DNA of 9,872 nucleotides from Eubacteriaceae bacterium UBA4266 (lineage in GTDB: Bacteria > Bacillota > Clostridia > Eubacteriales > Eubacteriaceae), in assembly GCA_002396065.1 (NCBI GenBank), contig DGWE01000083.1, positions 1 through 9,872 on the forward strand. The letters are read 5' to 3'. The translations under genes were made by a program, and so were the position numbers. Shown here in pieces: positions 1 to 6,424 of the stretch; position 1 is the stretch's first letter; each line of letters opens with the position of its first letter. The notes under the pieces are model-generated. The model was given only the letters and a program-made list of their open reading frames with translations. It was not told where the DNA came from and searched no databases.

Positions 1-89
1 CGCATCGCCGCCTTGGTTTTGACCACGCGGCGGTCCAGCTTGTCTTGATTTTTGTTGATTCTTCTGTTTTTGCCGTAATGCGAACCCAT
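1..89 (-). CDS. TetR-family transcriptional regulator, N-terminal fragment (runs off the left edge)
   Basis: Reading the minus strand from the ATG at 89 gives about 29 codons open to the window edge. After a short basic leader they end in RRVVKTKAAMR, which resembles the start of the first helix of a TetR DNA-binding domain (typically D-R-R-x-x-K-T-K-x-x-I/M). A GGAG ribosome binding site (98-101) lies 8 bases before the ATG. The helix-turn-helix core and the ligand-binding domain are outside the window, so the family call rests on this short motif and on the context. That context is typical of a local TetR repressor: divergent orientation from an exporter gene and a large inverted repeat in the shared intergenic region. 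Inference: it represses the exporter operon and possibly itself, and is released by a small ligand. Confidence 0.6.
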   Translation of the reverse strand, partial: MGSHYGKNRRINKNQDKLDRRVVKTKAAM

Positions 90-109
90 TTCATTTGCTC
101 CATTAATGT

Positions 110-141
110 AATATAAAGATAATGTACATTTTCTTAATATT
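110..141. promoter_or_regulatory. Candidate TetR operator: 32-bp imperfect palindrome
   Basis: The left arm AATATAAAGATAATGT and right arm ACATTTTCTTAATATT are reverse complements at 14 of 16 positions; only pairs 115/136 and 120/131 fail. The centre (121-130) is the perfect palindrome AATGTACATT. It sits between the tetR start (89) and the exporter promoter (-10 at 170-175), where a divergent TetR repressor would bind. It is AT-rich and has no T-tract, so it is not a terminator. The length could hold two overlapping TetR dimer sites. The assignment to this regulator is inferred from position and symmetry. Confidence 0.6.
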
Positions 142-147
142 TGTTTA

Positions 148-175
148 TTGATTTTTTCGACAATAACAGTATAAT
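148..175 (+). promoter_or_regulatory. Probable sigma-A promoter of the exporter operon
   Basis: A perfect -10 box TATAAT (170-175) lies 16 bp after a -35-like TTGATT (148-153). Transcription would start near 182 and leave a leader of about 95 nt before the ATG at 276. The -35 box begins 6 bp after the candidate operator, so a bound repressor could block polymerase. No equally good promoter is visible for the leftward regulator; a TATATT on the minus strand (110-115) inside the operator is a weak candidate. Confidence 0.6.
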
Positions 176-275
176 AGGATTGTAAAAATTAGTCAACACT
201 TGTATGGTTATCTTTCAAATGTTGGCCCGCACTTATTCCATTTTCATTAATTCGACAATAGAAAGGAAAGCATTC

Positions 276-2543
276 ATGGAAGCATTTGGCAAAAAAGTGG
301 TCCAGCTCCGCTTTGTGATCTTGGCTGTTGCCCTTTTGCTTTTGATTCCATCGATCATCGGATACAACAGCACGCGCATCAACTACGACGTACTGACCTA
401 CCTGCCCGATTCGATCGACACAATCAAAGGACAGAACATTCTCGAAAACAAATTCGGCACCGGCGGCTTTTCCCTCGTCATTTTTGAGGGCATGAGCGAT
501 CAAGACATCGCGAAGACCGAAGCGAAATTCAAGCAGATCGACCACGTCAAATCTGTAATCTGGTACGATGATGTCGCGGATTTGACCATTCCGAAGGAAA
601 TGATCCCGAGCGACATTTACAAAGCCTTTAACAGCGGCGACGCGACGCTGATGGCCGTCTTTTTTGACACCTCAACCTCGTCGGACGAAACGATGAACGC
701 CATCACGCAGATGCGCAAGGTCGCCAAAAAGCAGTGCTACGTCTCCGGCATGTCCGCCATGGTCACTGATTTGAAAAATCTGACCGAACAGGAAGAAGCG
801 ATCTACGTCGGGCTGGCCGTCCTGCTGTCCTGCATCGCGATGATGATCTTTATGGATTCCTACGTCGTGCCGCTGATCTTCCTCGCGAACATCGGCATCG
901 CCATTATTTGGAACCTCGGCAGCAACTTCTTCTTCGGCGAGATCTCGTTCATCACTCAAGCGTTAGCCGCGGTGCTGCAGCTGGCCGTCACGATGGACTA
1001 CTCGATTTTCCTCTGGCACAGCTTCGAGGAGCAGATCTCCCTCAATCCCAGTGATCCGAAGGCCGCGATGGCCAAGGCCATTGCCGCGACCGTCACGTCG
1101 GTAACCGGTTCGTCGATTACCACCGTCGCCGGGTTCATCGCGATGTGCTTCATGACCTTCCGCCTCGGTCTCGACCTGGGCGTCGTCATGGCCAAGGGCG
1201 TCATCCTCGGCGTCATCTCCTGCGTCACGGTGCTGCCGGCACTGGTTCTGATCTTCCGGAGGCTCATCGAAAAGACGCGCCACCGCAACGTCCTGCCCGA
1301 TATGCACAGCCTGGCTCACAAAATCATCGACCACCGCGCGGTATTCATCATTATCTTCATCGTGGTCTGGTTCCCGGCCAGCTACGGCTACAATCACATT
1401 CAAACCTATTACGATATGGGCTCGCGGCTGCCGAAAACCCTGGAATATTCCATCGCCCGTGACAAGATGGACAAGGACTTCAAGACCGGCGCAACCCACA
1501 TGATCCTCGCGAAAAAGGATCTCTCAACCCGAGACGCGCACGACATGATTGACGGCATTAAAGACGTCAAGGGCGTGAAAAACGTCATCGCGATGGATTC
1601 CTTCGTCGGCGCAATGGTGCCGAAGGAAATGATCCCGGACAGCATCAAAAACCAGCTGCAGAGCGGCAAATACCAGCTGATGATCATCAATTCCCAATAT
1701 CAAACCGGGACGCCGAAGGTCAATAAGCAGATCACTCAGATTAACAAAGTCATGAAGCGGTACGACAAAACCGCCATGCTCATCGGCGAAGCGCCGTGTA
1801 CCAAGGATTTGATCACCATTGCCAACCACGACTTCAACGTGGTCAACGCCGTGTCTATCGCGATGATCTTCGTCATCATTGCCCTGGTGCTGCAGTCGAT
1901 CACGCTGCCGATTATCCTCGTCGCGGTCATCGAATTCGCGATCTTCATCAACTTGGGGATTCCGTTCTACACCCACACGACGCTGGTCTTCATCGCCTCG
2001 ATCTGTATCTCGACGATTCAGCTGGGCGCCACCGTCGACTACGCAATCCTGATGACGACGCGGTACAAGACAGAGCGCTACGGCGGCAAGAACAAGCACG
2101 ATGCCATCGAAACGGCGCTGGCCTTCGCCATCCCGTCGGTCATCGTCTCGGCGGTCAGCTTCTTCGCGGCCACCTTTGGCGTCGCACTGTACTCGAACAT
2201 CGATATCATCTCCTCGCTGTGTACCCTCCTGGCCCGCGGCGCGATCATTTCGATGCTCTCGGTTATCTTCATCCTGCCTTCGCTTTTGATGATCTTCGAC
2301 GGCGTCATCATTAAGACGTCCAGAGGCTTCATCAACAAGGAAAAGGTCGGCCTCGGGATGCGCAAAGCGGACGACGGCCACGAAACTCAGGTGTTCTCCG
2401 AAATCGAAACCCTGCCGTCGCACCCCTTCGATCAGGACGCCATCAACTCAACCCCAACGGATCCAGAGCCAGACGATTCGTCCGGCGGTCCCCACGACCC
2501 CGACGACGACACGCGGATTTTTATCCCCGGCTCATCTAAATAA
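276..2543 (+). CDS. MMPL/RND-family membrane exporter
   Basis: The protein has 755 residues in the duplicated layout of the MMPL branch of RND transporters, proton-driven exporters of lipids and other hydrophobic molecules. TM1 is at about 12-31, followed by an extracytoplasmic loop to about 175 and a helix bundle at about 176-350. TM7 is at about 355-373, a second loop runs to about 523, and the last bundle covers about 524-675. Both halves carry the Asp-Tyr pair of the family's proton relay: TMDYSIFL (Asp241-Tyr242) and TVDYAILM (Asp588-Tyr589). The start at 276 is chosen because AGAAAGGAAAG precedes it by 5 bases; the in-frame ATG at 204 has no ribosome site and adds non-conserved residues. 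The last 70-80 residues form an unusual polar tail rich in Asp, Pro, Ser and Gly, predicted cytoplasmic. The gene is first in an operon with the secreted heptad-repeat protein. Cargo is not evident. Confidence 0.9.
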   Translation: MEAFGKKVVQLRFVILAVALLLLIPSIIGYNSTRINYDVLTYLPDSIDTIKGQNILENKFGTGGFSLVIFEGMSDQDIAKTEAKFKQIDHVKSVIWYDDVADLTIPKEMIPSDIYKAFNSGDATLMAVFFDTSTSSDETMNAITQMRKVAKKQCYVSGMSAMVTDLKNLTEQEEAIYVGLAVLLSCIAMMIFMDSYVVPLIFLANIGIAIIWNLGSNFFFGEISFITQALAAVLQLAVTMDYSIFLWHSFEEQISLNPSDPKAAMAKAIAATVTSVTGSSITTVAGFIAMCFMTFRLGLDLGVVMAKGVILGVISCVTVLPALVLIFRRLIEKTRHRNVLPDMHSLAHKIIDHRAVFIIIFIVVWFPASYGYNHIQTYYDMGSRLPKTLEYSIARDKMDKDFKTGATHMILAKKDLSTRDAHDMIDGIKDVKGVKNVIAMDSFVGAMVPKEMIPDSIKNQLQSGKYQLMIINSQYQTGTPKVNKQITQINKVMKRYDKTAMLIGEAPCTKDLITIANHDFNVVNAVSIAMIFVIIALVLQSITLPIILVAVIEFAIFINLGIPFYTHTTLVFIASICISTIQLGATVDYAILMTTRYKTERYGGKNKHDAIETALAFAIPSVIVSAVSFFAATFGVALYSNIDIISSLCTLLARGAIISMLSVIFILPSLLMIFDGVIIKTSRGFINKEKVGLGMRKADDGHETQVFSEIETLPSHPFDQDAINSTPTDPEPDDSSGGPHDPDDDTRIFIPGSSK

Positions 2544-2565
2544 TTAAACAGAAAGGACTACAATC

Positions 2566-4653
2566 ATGCACACGATCAAAACGATGATGAAACAGCACAA
2601 GGTTGTACTCGTCGCCATCGTCCTGGCTGCTGCCATCGCTCTGACTGCCTTCGCCTCCGCCCAGACTGCGCGGGCAAAGTCGTCGAACGCGTCTACCGCC
2701 TCGAATAAGACGCTGACAGCCAAGGCTGAACTGGCTTCAGGCGCCAAGGCGCAGACCTCGAAGTCAGGGGGCGCCATCAGCAAGGCCGAAACGGTTTACG
2801 TGAAAGCCGATGCGACGGGCACCCGCACCGCCACCTACGTCTCCGACTGGCTGCAGAACGCCGGCAACGAAACGGCGTTAACTGACGTGTCCAATCTTTC
2901 GAATATTCAAAACGTCAAGGGACACGAAAAATACACGAAAAACGGCAATACCCTGACCTGGAAAACCAAGGGCAAGGACATTTATTACCGCGGCGAAACC
3001 GACGCGGCCCTGCCTGTGAACGTGCAGGTCAGCTACGAATTGAACGGCGAAAGCGTTACGCCGAAGGAATTGGCCGGTAAGAGCGGCGATGTCAAGATCA
3101 CCTTCACTTACAACAACGAAAGCGAAACCGACGGCATCACCACCCCATTCACCTGCGCGACCGCGCTCGACCTGCCGACGTCCCGCTTTACGGACATCAA
3201 GGTAACCAACGGCGCAGTCCTCAGCGACGGCAACAACAATATCGTCGTCGGGGTCGGCTTCCCTGGCCTGAAACAGGATCTCGGGCTGGAAAACGTCGAC
3301 CAGGTGAAGATTCCGGAATCCTTCACGGTTGAAGCGACGGTGAAGAACTTCAAGATGGGCAACACCCTGACCTCGATCTCGACGGATGTGCTCAACCGCG
3401 CCGGGCTCAAGGATATCAAGAGCTTCAAGGATTTGGACAACGCGATTAATCAGCTCGAAAACGCCAGCGGCAAGCTCGTCGCCGGCTCCCTCGCCGCACG
3501 AAATGGCTCCGCCGCGCTCCAGACCGGCGCAGCGTCCCTCAACACCGGCATCGGCAGTCTGCAGAGCGGGCTGAACGCCTACACAAACGGCGTGGCGTCT
3601 GCTGCAAACGGCGGCGCCACTCTCGCAAGCGGATCGCTCTCACTCTACAACGGCATCAACAGCCTCTACAATCAAGTGCCAACATTAACCAGCGGCATTG
3701 GGAAACTCTATCAGGGCAGCCAGCAGCTGACCGCTGCTTACGGCGACACCAAAACAGACAAAACGATCCTTAAGGGGTCCAATGATTTGGCAAGCGGCGC
3801 GGCCTCAGTCAGTTCCGGCGTGCAGACGCTTATTAACAGTAATTCGCAATTGATTGATCAGAATATTTCAAATCTGCAGTCCCTTGAAAGCTCTATCAAA
3901 CAAACGCAACAATTAAAGGCGACTTTGACAGATATGAAAACTAAAGAAGAAACTATTGATGACGCGGGAGCAAAAACGGCGATTGGGTATGCGAATGCTA
4001 TTCTCGATAACATGAATAAAAACGAAGCGACAACAGATAAAGGTCTTGAAGCTAGCCTCAAACAAGTCCAGAGTGGTATCCAACAATTGCAGGCAACTAA
4101 AACAGCGCTTGCCGCACAAAATTCATCTGTCAATCAACTCAAGGCAGGCGCAGCTTCTGTCGCAAGCGGCGCTAAGACTTTAAATGAAAGCTTGAATCAA
4201 GTCGCACAAGGCACGAAAGACTTAAATGACGGCCTCGCAAAGCTCAATGGCAGCACGGGCACATTAGCCAACGGCGTCGATCAGCTTAACAGCGGCAGCA
4301 AAAAGCTCGCCGACGGCTCCAAGACGCTGAGCGAAGGGCTCAACACCCTCCAATCCAACAGCGCCGCTTTGAATTCCGGTGCGTCCCAGCTCGCAAGCGG
4401 CTCCAGCCAGCTCTACGCCGGCACGGTTTCGCTGACAAGCGGCCTCAACACCTTGTATTACGGCATGAATCAATTCAAGACCGTCGGCATCGACAAGATC
4501 GCCAGCGTCTACAACAACAACTTCAAGGATTTGGCCAACAAGCTCAACACCATCAAGAAAGCCTCAGCCGATTACAACAACTTCTCCGGCATCGCTTCCG
4601 GCATGGGCGGCTCGGTCAACTTCGTCATTGAAACAGACAGCATCTCCAAATAA
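2566..4653 (+). CDS. Secreted X-X-X-Leu-X-X-Gly heptad-repeat protein (YhgE-like extracytoplasmic partner of the exporter)
   Basis: The protein has 695 residues. A signal peptide covers about 1-37 (Met-Lys basic start, hydrophobic VVLVAIVLAAAIALTAFA, cleavage near ASA-QT or ARA-KS). A folded N-terminal domain (about 50-290) includes WKTKGKDIYYRG, a pattern I recognise from Firmicute proteins of this type. Heptad repeats with Leu and Gly every seven residues (for example LASGSSQLYAG) form two blocks, about 294-425 and 525-640, separated by a Gln/Lys/Thr-rich segment likely to be coiled coil. The C-terminus ends in VNFVIETDSISK. YhgE/Pip proteins have C-terminal membrane helices; none is seen here, so it is either released or held by its N-terminal helix. 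GAAAGGA (2551-2557) lies 8 bases before the ATG, 22 bp after the exporter gene. Inferred role: extracytoplasmic rod or adaptor for the exporter; direct function unknown. Confidence 0.8.
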   Translation: MHTIKTMMKQHKVVLVAIVLAAAIALTAFASAQTARAKSSNASTASNKTLTAKAELASGAKAQTSKSGGAISKAETVYVKADATGTRTATYVSDWLQNAGNETALTDVSNLSNIQNVKGHEKYTKNGNTLTWKTKGKDIYYRGETDAALPVNVQVSYELNGESVTPKELAGKSGDVKITFTYNNESETDGITTPFTCATALDLPTSRFTDIKVTNGAVLSDGNNNIVVGVGFPGLKQDLGLENVDQVKIPESFTVEATVKNFKMGNTLTSISTDVLNRAGLKDIKSFKDLDNAINQLENASGKLVAGSLAARNGSAALQTGAASLNTGIGSLQSGLNAYTNGVASAANGGATLASGSLSLYNGINSLYNQVPTLTSGIGKLYQGSQQLTAAYGDTKTDKTILKGSNDLASGAASVSSGVQTLINSNSQLIDQNISNLQSLESSIKQTQQLKATLTDMKTKEETIDDAGAKTAIGYANAILDNMNKNEATTDKGLEASLKQVQSGIQQLQATKTALAAQNSSVNQLKAGAASVASGAKTLNESLNQVAQGTKDLNDGLAKLNGSTGTLANGVDQLNSGSKKLADGSKTLSEGLNTLQSNSAALNSGASQLASGSSQLYAGTVSLTSGLNTLYYGMNQFKTVGIDKIASVYNNNFKDLANKLNTIKKASADYNNFSGIASGMGGSVNFVIETDSISK

Positions 4654-4674
4654 TCGAGATTTTCTCCTTTCTAC

Positions 4675-4711
4675 ACACAGTCTGGCACTCACGCCGGGCT
4701 GTGTTTTTTTT
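4675..4711 (+). terminator. Intrinsic terminator of the exporter operon
   Basis: ACACAGTCTGGC (4675-4686) pairs with GCCGGGCTGTGT (4693-4704) as a 12-bp stem with two G-U pairs and a 6-nt loop, followed by eight T (4704-4711). It starts 21 bp after the heptad-repeat gene's stop codon and separates that operon from the cobalamin-controlled one. Confidence 0.9.
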
Positions 4712-4755
4712 GTAAAATTCAACAATGAATGTTCAAATCTTGTCTAATTTTTATA

Positions 4756-4784
4756 TTTCTTTTGGACTGTAATTGTTTTATAAT
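4756..4784 (+). promoter_or_regulatory. Probable promoter of the bza operon
   Basis: A perfect TATAAT -10 box (4779-4784) lies in an AT-rich stretch just before the riboswitch. The best -35 at 17-bp spacing is a poor TTTCTT (4756-4761). A better-looking TTGGAC (4762-4767) is only 11 bp from the -10 and so is unlikely to serve it. Transcription would start near 4791, about 15 nt before the first riboswitch helix, which fits. No feature is visible at 4712-4755 beyond AT richness. Confidence 0.5.
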
Positions 4785-4805
4785 AAAAACAACTTAATTA
4801 TTCAC

Positions 4806-5004
4806 ATTTCAGGTGCCCTTAGATTTTAACTCAAGGGAGAATAGGGAATCAGGTGAAAATCCTGAACGAACCCATCACTGTAAGCCGTGAACCCCGCAGG
4901 ATGTCACTGTCGCCAACATATCGACGATGGGAAGGCGCGGGCTCGCCTCTGGCGCACGGCAAGTCAGGAGACCTGCCCGAAATACACCCGCTGTTGGATG
5001 ACGG
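4806..5004 (+). promoter_or_regulatory. Cobalamin riboswitch aptamer with kissing-loop hairpin
   Basis: The conserved cobalamin-aptamer blocks appear in order: AGGTGCC (4811-4817), AGGGAATCAGGTGAAAATCC (4843-4862), CACTGTAA (4876-4883), GATGGGAAGGCG (4926-4937) and the B12 box AAGTCAGGAGACCTGCC (4961-4977). Outer helix P1 can form from ATTTC (4806-4810) and GAAAT (4979-4983). P5 is GTCG (4909-4912) with CGAC (4922-4925), and its loop presents CCAACA (4913-4918). This is exactly complementary to TGTTGG (4992-4997) in the loop of a short downstream hairpin closed by CCG/CGG (4988-4990, 5002-5004), which is the L5-L13 kissing interaction of this class. A terminator follows at once, so the expected action is transcriptional OFF when cobalamin binds, giving end-product control of the bza genes. 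Which cobalamin form is preferred cannot be read from the sequence with confidence. Confidence 0.93.
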
Positions 5005-5005
5005 T

Positions 5006-5052
5006 AAAGTCCATGGCCGAATCATTCTTGTATTTCGGCTGTGGATTTTTTT
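5006..5052 (+). terminator. Riboswitch-controlled intrinsic terminator
   Basis: CCATGGCCGAA (5011-5021) pairs with TTCGGCTGTGG (5034-5044) as an 11-bp stem including two G-U pairs, with a 12-nt loop and then a run of seven T (5046-5052). AAAGT (5006-5010) can extend the base by pairing into A5045 and the T-run. It begins two bases after the kissing-loop hairpin, the usual place for a cobalamin expression platform. No clear upstream antiterminator was identified by eye. Confidence 0.85.
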
Positions 5053-5107
5053 ATTGCCCAAAAGCCGAACGTATTGTACAAAATGTTCTAGAAAAAGGAG
5101 ATTTATG

Positions 5108-6424
5108 ATGACCATACTCGAAGCAGCCCGCGCCGGACAAATTACGGACGCGATGCGCATTTGTGCAGAACGAGAAGATGTCGACGCGGAATTCATCCGT
5201 CAGGGCATCGTCGACGGCAACATCGTCGTCCTCGACAGTTCACGGGACAATATCCGTCCCGTCGCCGTCGGTAAAGGCTTAAAAACAAAAGTTTCTGCCT
5301 CTGTCGGCATGTACGAAGAAAAAGACACCATCGACGGTGAAATGGAAAAGATTCAGGCCGCTGTCAAGGCCGGCACCGACACCATTATGGATTTGTCCGT
5401 CCGCGGCCCCATCGAAGAGATGCGCGAAAAGGTGCTTGCCACCGCTGACCGCCCAGTCGGCACCCTGCCCATGTACGAAACCTTGGCCAAGGCCGCCGCT
5501 GAACACGGCACGGCGATGGACATGACCGAAGACGACATTTTTGACATGATCGAACATCAGGCCGCCCAGGGCGTGTCCTTCCTCGCCATGCACCCGGCCA
5601 CCACTTTGGAAGTCGTCCGCCACGCCAAAGAAGAACACCGCATCGATCCCCTCGTTTCCTACGGCGGCAGCCATTTGATCGGCTGGATGCTCTACCACAA
5701 AAAAGAAAACCCGATGTACACCCAGTTCGACCGCGTCATCGACATCTGCCACAAATACGACACCGTCTTGAGCTTTGCTGACGGCATGCGCCCGGGCTGC
5801 GTCGACGATTCTCTCGATGCGCCGCAGGTTGAAGAACTGGTCCTGATCGGCACCCTTGCCCGCCGCGCCAGAGAAGCCGGCGTCCAGGTAATGGTCAAAG
5901 GACCGGGCCACGTCGCCCTCGACGAAATTCAGGCCACCGTCCAGCTCGAAAAGAAACTCTGCCACGGCGCTCCGTACTTCATCTTCGGGATGCTCCCGAC
6001 CGACACCGGCGCCGGCATGGATCACATCACCTCTGCCATCGGCGGCGCCGTCGCCGCGTATTACGGCGCAGACTTCCTTTGCTACGTCACCCCGGCTGAA
6101 CACATTGGCATGCCGTCCAAGGATGACGTTTACCAGGGCGTCATTGCCTCCCGCATCGCCGGCCACGCCGCAGACGTTGCCAAAGGCCTGCCTTCCGCTG
6201 TTAATTGGGATAAAGAAATGTCTGAAGCCCGGGTCAAGATGAACTTCCCAGCTCAGTTCAAGCTGGCCATCGATCCGGAAACCGCCGAAAGAATGTGGCG
6301 GGAACGCTCAGACGATTTCTCCAGCGAATGTACAATGTGCGGCAAATTCTGCGCCGCCCGCATCGTCGAAAAAGTATTGAACGGCCAGGAAGCGCCGACT
6401 AGAACAGAAGAGGTGATCAAATAA
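5108..6424 (+). CDS. bzaA: BzaA, ThiC-like subunit of anaerobic 5-hydroxybenzimidazole synthesis
   Basis: This is a 438-residue paralogue of ThiC, the radical-SAM enzyme that makes the thiamine pyrimidine from aminoimidazole ribotide (AIR). In E. limosum, BzaA and BzaB together convert AIR to 5-hydroxybenzimidazole. ThiC-like blocks are present: RPGCVDDSLDAPQ, GPGHVA with His268, YVTPAEHIGMP, and a C-terminal cluster ECTMCGKFC (Cys408, 411, 415). The cluster spacing is CX2CX3C, one residue shorter than ThiC's CX2CX4C. Other departures are Tyr185 for Arg in SRGGS, Lys264 for Glu in EGPGH, and GAGMD for APGYD (301-305). Start: AAAGGAG (5094-5100) is 7 bases before the ATG at 5108 and 4 before the adjacent ATG at 5105, which is the alternative. 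An in-frame ATG at 4853 lies inside the riboswitch and is not used. It overlaps bzaB by one base. The bza call rests on gene context as well as homology. Confidence 0.88.
   Translation: MTILEAARAGQITDAMRICAEREDVDAEFIRQGIVDGNIVVLDSSRDNIRPVAVGKGLKTKVSASVGMYEEKDTIDGEMEKIQAAVKAGTDTIMDLSVRGPIEEMREKVLATADRPVGTLPMYETLAKAAAEHGTAMDMTEDDIFDMIEHQAAQGVSFLAMHPATTLEVVRHAKEEHRIDPLVSYGGSHLIGWMLYHKKENPMYTQFDRVIDICHKYDTVLSFADGMRPGCVDDSLDAPQVEELVLIGTLARRAREAGVQVMVKGPGHVALDEIQATVQLEKKLCHGAPYFIFGMLPTDTGAGMDHITSAIGGAVAAYYGADFLCYVTPAEHIGMPSKDDVYQGVIASRIAGHAADVAKGLPSAVNWDKEMSEARVKMNFPAQFKLAIDPETAERMWRERSDDFSSECTMCGKFCAARIVEKVLNGQEAPTRTEEVIK

Noticed and set aside
204..275. In-frame upstream start of the exporter at 204
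   Set aside because: There is no Shine-Dalgarno and the added 24 residues are not typical, while the ATG at 276 has AGAAAGGAAAG just before it.
1524..2423. Long open frame on the minus strand (299 codons) opposite the exporter
   Set aside because: Its translation is rich in Arg, Asp and His with no recognisable domain, as expected for the antisense of GC-rich codons. The opposite frame is a clear MMPL protein.
3445..4480. Possible DNA tandem repeat or phase-variable tract in the heptad-repeat gene
   Set aside because: The periodicity is at the protein level (Leu/Gly every seven residues). The underlying 21-bp DNA units have diverged, with no identical tandem copies or homopolymer run that would suggest slippage.
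4853..5107. In-frame upstream extension of bzaA from an ATG at 4853
   Set aside because: It lies inside the cobalamin riboswitch and its terminator, has no ribosome site, and its translation does not resemble ThiC. The match to ThiC-like sequence begins after AAAGGAG at 5094-5100.
5279..6166. Long minus-strand frame (295 codons) opposite bzaA
   Set aside because: It is a shadow of the ThiC-like coding frame, has no ribosome site, and gives low-complexity Gly/Val/Asp-rich protein.
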